A DNA stretch of 64,000 nt from Rhizomys pruinosus (lineage: Eukaryota > Chordata > Mammalia > Rodentia > Spalacidae): contig VZQC01006579.1 of NCBI GenBank assembly GCA_009823505.1, positions 974,060 to 1,038,059 on the forward strand. Direction: 5' to 3'. The notes under the pieces were generated by a model, which saw only the letters and a program-made list of their open reading frames with translations, had not been told where the DNA came from and searched no databases. Both the position numbers and the translations under genes were made by a program. This document shows, piece by piece, positions 57,598-64,000 of this stretch. Every line of letters begins with the position of its first letter. Positions within the stretch are counted from its first letter, which is position 1.

Positions 57598-58550
57598 TTT
57601 ATTTATTTATTTTTTGTCTTTTTGAGACAGGGTCTCCCTGTAGCACTGGCTGTCCTGGAACTCACTCTGTAGATCAGGCTGGCCTCAAACTCACAGAGAT
57701 CTGAGTGCCTCTGCCTTCCAAGTGCTAGGATTAAAGGCGTGCGCCACCAAGCCTGGCATTTATTTATTTATGTATGTGTATCAATGTACTGTCTGCATGC
57801 AAGTTTGTGCACTCATGTTGTGCAATGCCACAGAGGTCAGAAGAGGGTGTCGGATTCCCCTGGAACTGGAGTTCTCCTGGAATTGGAGTTTCAGACGGTT
57901 CTTGGCCGCCCTGTGGGTGCTGGGGATGGAACCTGGGTCCTCTGCAAGAGCGGTTGGCGCTCTTAACCGCTAAGCCATCTCTTCAGCCCCAGTTTTTTGT
58001 TCTTTTTGAGACAGGGTCTCCCTGTAGTCCCAGCTGGCCTGGAACTGACTATGTAGGCCAGGCTGGCCTTGATCTCACAGAACCTCAGAGTACTGGGATT
58101 AAAGGTGTGTGCCACCACACTCAGCTGTTCTGATTTTTTTTTTTTTTAAGAGATGGTATCTGGGGCTGGAGAGATGGCCTAGCGGTTAAGAGCGCCGACC
58201 GCTCTTACAGAGGACCCAGGTTCGATCCCCAGCACCCACATGGCGGCCGAGAACCGTCTGAAACTCCAATTCCAGGAGAACTCCAGTTCCAGGGGAATCC
58301 GAGACCGTCTTCTGACCTCCGCGGCATTGCACGACACGGGTGCACAAACTTGCATGCAGACAGTACATTCATANCTTCTTTTCTTTTTTTTTTTTTTTTT
58401 TCTTTTTTGGACACAGTGTATCCCTCTGCAGCCCCAGCTAGCCTGGAACTTGCTATGTAGACCAGGCTGGCCTTGAACTCACAGAGATCCACCTACCTCT
58501 GCCTCCCATGTGCTAGGATTAAAGGTATGGGCCACCATGTCTGGTGATTA
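57598..58550. repeat. SINE cluster around an assembly gap
   Basis: B1 minus (57598-57757), B2 minus (57758-57989), B1 minus (57998-58125), B2 plus (58155-58373) ending abruptly at the N at 58374, then B1 minus (58380-58545). The B2 lacks its A tail at the N, so sequence is missing there. Confidence 0.9.
58374..58374. other. Undetermined base (N) at a SINE junction
   Basis: Marks the abrupt end of a B2 before its tail, directly followed by a B1 in the other orientation. Confidence 1.
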
Positions 58551-58744
58551 ACTATCACTTCTAACCTCTTCACAGTCATGAAGCTACTTTCTTCCCAGTT
58601 GACCTTGAACTGGGTCTGGCCATCTCTACTCCAGTCTACCTGGCTCACATCCCTTTCCAAGACTCTCTTTTTTCCCCACCCACTTGGGCTCCCACAGTCA
58701 GACTTCTCCTAACACCCCTATTCCTGGCGTCTTCCTGGCTATAT

Positions 58745-59155
58745 CTTTGTGTTTTGAGACAGTGTTTTCTGTAGCCCAAGGTAGCCTAAAGTTCAGCTGG
58801 TAGCTGAGGATGACTGTAATTCTGATCCTCTTACTTCTACTTCCTGACTGCCAGGATTATAGGCATGTGCCTAGCTTTAGGTTTATTTGTTTGGTTTTCT
58901 GAGATAGGGTCTCCCAGTAGCCCCATCTGGCCTGGAACTCACTATATAGATCAGCTTGACCCCATCTCACAAAGATCTGCATGCCTCTGCCTGCTGAGCG
59001 CTGGGATTAAAGCCAGTGCCACCACAGGGATCCTGTTTTTTGTTCATTTTGTTTTGTTACAGTTTTAGATGGAATATCACTATTATAACCCAGGCTGGCT
59101 ACAAATTTCATAACCCTCTGCCTCAACCTACCAAGTACTGGGATTACAGACCAGA
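58745..59155 (-). repeat. Three diverged minus-strand B1-type SINEs
   Basis: About 58745-58865, 58885-59030 and 59035-59155; the middle one is the best preserved. Confidence 0.75.
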
Positions 59156-59223
59156 CTGGTCAGGTCTTTTCCCTGATTCTTATGGCTTTTCTCTCCCCTA
59201 CAGTGGCTAGTATAGAGTACGCC

Positions 59224-59292
59224 TATCGTCTAGGAAACTAGACGGTATATTCTGCCTCCTGTGAATAGGTGGCATATTCACGGGAGGCAGAA
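59224..59292. other. Two adjacent hairpin-forming inverted repeats
   Basis: First hairpin 59224-59247: 10-bp stem with one G-T, loop GAAA (59234-59237). Second hairpin 59250-59292: 18-bp stem with a single T-G pair, loop of 7 (59268-59274). They are two bases apart. No surrounding SINE explains them. Could be a palindromic DNA-transposon relic or a structured RNA; unassigned. Confidence 0.7.
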
Positions 59293-59403
59293 CATGGACA
59301 GGGAAACAGTAGTTTGTCCCCACTGGGGCAGGGATAGAGGTTGAAGACCAAGTGATTTTCCTAACAGTACATCATGTGTCTCCACCCTTCCTCTGTTTCA
59401 CAG

Positions 59404-59585
59404 TTCCTAATCCGACAGGGAACATACCCACCGTGTCTACCTTCAGTCAGTCCAGCTGCAGCTGTGAACTGAGACTTGCCTGGCAACAAAGAAACAGCTC
59501 AGACTCCTCCAGTGCAGGCAGTAGAAGTCCGCTGAAGGAAGCTGAGAAAGATTTTGGAGAGGACCTCCTTGAAGTGTACGGGTGA
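59404..59585 (+). other. Unrecognised open frame behind a good splice acceptor
   Basis: The frame VPNPTGNIPTVSTFSQ... to EDLLEVYG-stop follows a pyrimidine-rich acceptor (ctctgtttcacag, ending 59403). It is Ser-rich with an acidic end. A possible donor GTGAAG starts at 59582. I recognise no family, and no partner exon is evident, so it is probably chance. It is listed because it is one of few non-SINE open frames upstream of SEZ6. Confidence 0.15.
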
Positions 59586-60005
59586 AGGGGTTGTCCTAAG
59601 GGTGAGGACCTCTCCTTGTAGAACAGACCAGACCCAGAGGTTCTGGCAGCCTGGCCTGCATGTGTGCCCAGTGCCCCAGGGCCCTTCTGTTCAGGCCTGG
59701 CGTCCCATTGAGGCAGCATTCTGCTCAGAGCTCAGAGCACAGATGGGGAGGCGGGCATTGTAGCGAATCGATTTGCGGGAGCAGTGGGGGGCTTTCTCTT
59801 CCTCCTTACTTCCCGGTCTTTGATCTCTTGTCCTCCCTCCATAGTTACATTTCCCCTGCTTTCTCCCTCTTCCTATAGATGAATCATAGCCGCTCTGTTG
59901 AAGCGGGGACAGTTCTTTGTCCTCTCTTGTCCGGTGGGTGACTGGGTAGGTTCTTGCTTCCTAGGACCCAGCCTCCTACTCAAGGTAGGCTGTGGCCATG
60001 GTGGG

Positions 60006-60006
<1 letters not shown>

Positions 60007-60050
<44 letters not shown>

Positions 60051-60116
60051 GCGAGAGAGAGCTAGAGAGAGAGAGAGAGAGAGAGAGCGCTAGAGAGAGA
60101 GAGAGAGAATCAGAGA
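60007..60116 (+). repeat. Compound (AC)n-(AG)n microsatellite
   Basis: About 20 AC units, a CG-containing break, then three AG blocks separated by CTAG or GCTAG interruptions. Confidence 0.97.
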
Positions 60117-60799
60117 GACCATGAAAGACGGAGGTGGGGAGAATCAGCAGCCACGAAAAAAGAGAATTCAGCAAATTAAAAATTTTACAACCATCCAGCA
60201 AGTCTGCAAAAATGATCTTCCCTGCGGTCTTTCATTTATCTCATTATCTGACTCCTAATGTGCTTCCCCATCTTTCTTTTCTCGCCACACTTGGTGCAAA
60301 ATCTTATTAGCTTTTTTTTTCTTTCTTTTTTTTTTTTTTTTCTGGCAGGGGCTTCATATAGTCTTTTTTCATTACATTTCCTAATAAAAGCAATCACTAG
60401 GATGGCACGGCTGGAGGATTAAAAAGCCACCTCAGCAGCCTCCTGGCTAGTAGAGCCATGGCTTGCCACAGCTTGTCACACTGCCAGAGGAGCAGGCCTG
60501 ACCCGCTGGCCAGATCAGAGAGACCCTGACTAGGCTGTGGAACATTCCAGGGTTAAGAGAGATGCTAAGACAGGGCAGCCAGCTCAAGATGTTATAGGAG
60601 AACAGAAGAGGGATGGACCCTTCCTGGAGCTATTTCAGAGCAGGGGTGAGACACGAGGCCAGTAGTTAACCTGGCTGACTTCAGCTACTGTCCTCCTGAA
60701 GAAAGAATATTTTCCATCTTTCTCTTTTGACTCTGAACTATGCTGTAGCAAATTCCTTTGAGTAACATTGTTGATGTCAACTCCTCAGCTTGTGAAGGT

Positions 60800-61230
60800 A
60801 GATTTGATTTTGTTATCCAAATTTTATTAAATTATAGTACAATATATTTGAGAGAAAATTTAGCATTTATTTTAAAGGTGTTGCTCAGTGCCGTGGACAG
60901 TCACGCTGTAGTGTAACCATCACTATCCATCCCCAGAACTTTCCCATCTTCTGGAACTGAAGCTCTGCATGTACCCCTACCCTAGCCCCCGTTAACCACA
61001 ATTCTGCTCTTTCATCTTAATTAATTAACTTCCTATTCTAGGTAGCCACTGCAAATGGAATTGCAATATTTCTCATCTTGTGTCTGCTTGTTCTAATCAG
61101 CAGGCATAAAGTGCCCAATGTTCACCCACGTTGTGGAATGAGACCCCCCCCCTCCTTTAAGGCTGAATCATATTTTCTTATATGATTATGCCAAATTTTA
61201 TTCCATCTTTTTAAAAATTCCAACCTTTTA
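60800..61230 (+). mobile_element. Ancient L1M 3'-region remnant
   Basis: gtgtaaccatcactatccat, ccagaactttcccatcttct, taaccacaattctgctcttt and taaggctgaatcatattttc follow the order of mammalian L1M 3' ends. Heavily diverged, no ORF. Confidence 0.8.
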
Positions 61231-62699
61231 AAAACACAAATATTTCCATAAAATGAAGGTGAAAAGAAGAGATATCCCTTCTAGATCCCCATCATGTTAA
61301 TATATTTTTCCATGTTCCCTTTTCTCCTTTGACAGCATTAAACCTCTGTCCCATCCTTGAATCAGGAAGCTCTCTAAAGGCTGGTTGGGATGCTACTTGG
61401 CTCAGCATTTGGTTTGGGGGAAGGGAAAAGAGGCCTGATAAATTAAGTGAAAAGAGAGGAACTCTTATAAAGTAACAAGACATTTTATTGCCTAGGTTAT
61501 AAACTGGTGCTGAAGGTATTTCTCATATCACCCTGCAAGATGACTTGGGCCACACATTGAAGACTGCAGGGTTAGCCACACAACTTCTCAAGGCAGGTGA
61601 CTTTGAAGGGAATGATAGTCACTTGGGAACGTTTGGTTATGTGTGATTTAAAGTAAGAGTACAAAGGTTAGATTACAAACAACTTTTAAATGTCTTGTTG
61701 CTTTGGGACCACATAGGCTATCCCTGGTGATCTGCTGGCTGTATCCCTTGGGGGCTTGGCTGGGACTGCATGAGCTGGTCACAACCAGCAGTGTGCCAAG
61801 ACCCAGAGAGCATGGAAAGTGGTGGATCCCTGTGGAGACATCCTGTCTACAGACATGCTCCTGCTAGTGTCGTCCATTTCCCAGGCTGTGCCTCAGGGTC
61901 TTCCCAATCTCAGCTACTGGTTCAGTTAATGGCAATCATGTCTTCTATCTGTGCAGTTCTCTGGGAGCCTCTTACCTTTCCTTTCTTCCCACTCTCTTCC
62001 AGGCCCTCTTTGGCTCTAAATCTCTGCCAGGTTTTTCCTGCCCCAGACCCTAGAGGATGACAGGTGCTGCTCAGAGAGAGGAAGAGCCTGCAAGTCACAA
62101 AGATAGCTTCACAGAGGACATTGTCTTCCCTCAGCTTGAGACATAGACTGAAATGAAAGACAGGTTTGCTCTGATGAAAGGCACTTTTCCTCTCTCTACC
62201 TACGTAGAATGTATTTTCCATATAACCTATCAGTGGGGTCTTTTCTTTATATACCTACTGACATAGACAGACATAATTCCTCCACCCTGATTCCATTTTT
62301 CTAGATACTTCCTTTTTTCCTTATGGAAAGACTGCCCCTCCTTTCATTGATGCTCCAGGGGCCTTTTAGTTTTCCCAGCTCCCTATCAATTAAGGGGAGG
62401 CGAACCCTGGGTGAGCAACAGCAGCTGCCAGGGCAGTGGGAACCTCATTTCTGGCGCTGACGTTTATAAATGTGGCACAGAATACCAGTAGGGACTGGAA
62501 TAAATCAAATGGCTTCTCCAGAGGAACCTAGGGCTGTTTTAGACCTTCATGCTGGGGGTTGAGCATCTTCTCTGCCTTTGCCGGGGTGGGCATGGAACGA
62601 ACTGCATGCTTTGCCTCGTTTTCACAGAAGAGTTCAGGACCCAGGATGCTGAGGAATGTAGAGAGAGCCTGGGGAGAAGTCCTACCTGGGGGTGGGACT

Positions 62700-62765
62700 G
62701 CTGGGCCTGTTACATTGTAGCTATCAGTTTCCTCATCTGCAAGTTGGGCTTAAAACAGCCTTCCT
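62700..62765 (+). repeat. MIR fragment
   Basis: gctatcagtttcctcatctg then caagttgggct. Confidence 0.55.
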
Positions 62766-62870
62766 GAGCTGGGCATGATGGCATACACCTATAATCACAG
62801 CATCTGGAGAGCTGAGGTGTGAGCATCACTTTGAGGCAAGCCTGGGTAACATGGCAAGACTCTGTAAAAG
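62766..62870 (+). repeat. Old B1-type SINE
   Basis: gagctgggcatgatggcata ... catggcaagactctgtaaaa. Confidence 0.78.
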
Positions 62871-62879
62871 GAGAGAAGG

Positions 62880-63110
62880 GAAATGGCTGCAGAGAAGCCT
62901 CAGCCTCAGCAGTTAAGAGCTCGTTTTGCTCTTGTAGAAGACCCAGGTTTGGTTCCCAGCACATACATGAGGTGGCTTACAATCACCTATTCCTAGCTCC
63001 AGGAGATCCAACACCCTTCTGGCCTCCGAGGACACTTGCGATGCCCATGGCATATACACAAAGCTATGCACACACACTTAAATAAAGATAAGTCTAGAAA
63101 GTTAAAAAGA
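62880..63110 (+). repeat. B3/B2-type SINE
   Basis: cagcagttaagagctcgttt, then aacacccttctggcctccga; ends with an AAAT-poor tail. Confidence 0.82.
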
Positions 63111-63351
63111 CAGAGAAATAGAAAAAAATCTGCCTGTTAGTTTTACAGTGCTATTGTAAAGAGGGGCTGAGATCTCCTCTGAAGTCCAGATGTGATGCTG
63201 AGCAGTTGAGAAGGAGCTGCATGGAACAGTGCTCCCCCTGCACTCCCTCTCCCTCCCTGGCAGGCTCTCCCTTGCACACTTGTCCTCCTTTATTTGCTTG
63301 CTGTGCAGAGGCAAACAGCTACCGGGGTATTCAGATGCAGCTTGAAGATTG

Positions 63352-63714
63352 TTTATTACATTTTATTTGTGTGCATAGGGTTCAGGGGTGGGGACATGTG
63401 TCAAGTGGACATCAGAGGACAACTTTGGGGTGCCTATTTTTTTTTTTTTTTTTTTTTTTTTTTTGGTCTTTTTGAGACAGGGTCTTCCTGTAGCCCCAGC
63501 TGTCCTGGAACTCACTCTATAGACCAGGTTGGCCTTGAACTCACAAAGATCTGCCTGCCTCTGCCTCCCAAGTGCTAGGATTAAAGGCGTGCACCACCAC
63601 GCCTGGCCTGGGTGCGTATTTTCTCCTTCCACCATGGGGGTCCATGGGATGGGACTCAGGTCATCAGGCTTGGCAGTAAGCACCTTTACCCACTGAGCCG
63701 TCCCTCTGGTCCCA
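63352..63714 (-). repeat. B3 SINE split by a B1
   Basis: 63352-63440 (tcagaggacaactttggggt) and 63610-63714 (actgagccgtccctctggtc) are the two parts of one antisense B3. Confidence 0.88.
63441..63609 (-). repeat. Young B1 SINE nested in B3
   Basis: About 24 T then a near-consensus body. GGGTGCCTATTTT before it and GGGTGCGTATTTT after it are the target duplication with one change. Confidence 0.95.
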
Positions 63715-64000
63715 GAAGCAGTTTTTTGAGGCAGCTCTCTGCAGACCTTTGCCAGCCCATTCCAGGAACCTCCACTTTCTTCTTTGCTTTGAGAATCTGG
63801 GCAAGAAGCCCTGAGAATCTGTTCCAAGCACAACTGGAATCTTCCCAATGTCTTTTCTAAACCTTTCTTTTTCCTGCCCCTCTAAACAGCAAGCAAATAA
63901 AGCTGGACAAGTATGCAAAGGAAGAGACTGCCAGGGAGTGAGGGCAGAGTGTAGAGGGAGCACTAGGGAAGGGAGATGGGGAGGAGGGAGGAGACCAGCT

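Larger units (their letters stand above)
56579..64000. other. Intergenic region, distal part
   Basis: Contains a SINE-dense block at 57.0-59.2 kb, a hairpin pair at 59.22-59.29 kb, a compound microsatellite at 60.0 kb, an L1M remnant at 60.8-61.2 kb and B3 elements near 63 kb. 56579-57000, 59293-60000, 60117-60800 and 61250-62700 are unique-looking without recognised genes. PIPOX, the usual divergent neighbour of SEZ6, is not reached: no stretch resembles its FAD-binding N-terminus. Confidence 0.75.

Noticed and set aside
2206..58373. B2, B3 and ID elements as tRNA genes
   Set aside because: They keep tRNA-like A and B boxes but the bodies are SINE, with A tails and target duplications. No true tRNA gene seen.
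61500..64000. Start of PIPOX, expected neighbour
   Set aside because: No frame resembles its N-terminal FAD-binding region; the gene probably begins further right.
1..64000. Endogenous retrovirus or intact L1
   Set aside because: No retroviral gene or paired LTR and no L1 ORF is recognisable; only short L1 3' remnants.

Overview
This is nuclear DNA from a rodent. The window is packed with B1, B2, B3 and B4/ID-type SINEs, (TG)n and (ATTT)n microsatellites and a few ancient MIR and L1M remnants. That mix points to a muroid rodent. The B2 copies differ from the mouse, rat and hamster forms known to me (two tandem units of about 17 nt in the 3' half), so I would not call it Mus, Rattus or hamster, and the species cannot be fixed from the sequence. 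Three Ns (56149-56151) and one N (58374) show a draft assembly.

The only protein-coding gene I can support is SEZ6 (seizure-related 6 homolog), on the minus strand. Its first four coding exons are here: exon 1 at 35062-35116 (signal peptide), exon 2 at 10362-11030 (Thr/Pro-rich N-terminal region), exon 3 at 9773-9906 and exon 4 at 530-725 (together the first CUB domain). The splice sites are canonical and the phases join cleanly (1, 1, 0, 1), giving residues 1-351. The rest of the gene lies beyond the left edge. Exon 1 sits in a CpG island of about 1 kb that holds a near-consensus REST/NRSF (RE1) site at 35263-35283, which fits a neuron-restricted gene.

Region by region: 1-529 is intron 4; 726-9772 is intron 3 (a 111-nt pure pyrimidine tract, a GGG-NNN quadruplex-prone run, a nested B4/B2); 9907-10361 is intron 2 (an old MIR); 11031-35061 is the roughly 24-kb intron 1 (SINE clusters at 12-13.5, 15.2-16.9 and 21-21.8 kb, plus a local duplication); 35117-64000 is upstream intergenic DNA. 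In mammals PIPOX lies in that direction, but I see none of its coding sequence. The intergenic part holds octamer-type motifs at 38.9-39.4 kb, an orphan CpG-rich patch at 49.15-49.47 kb, a broken processed pseudogene of C1orf43 at 55.79-56.42 kb, a pair of perfect or near-perfect hairpins at 59.22-59.29 kb and old L1M fragments at 52.6 and 60.8 kb.

I found no previously undescribed multi-gene system. The most checkable observations are the RE1 element, the C1orf43 retrocopy with a surviving 77-codon ORF, the hairpin pair, the local duplication that dates a B2 insertion, and B2 subfamily structure.
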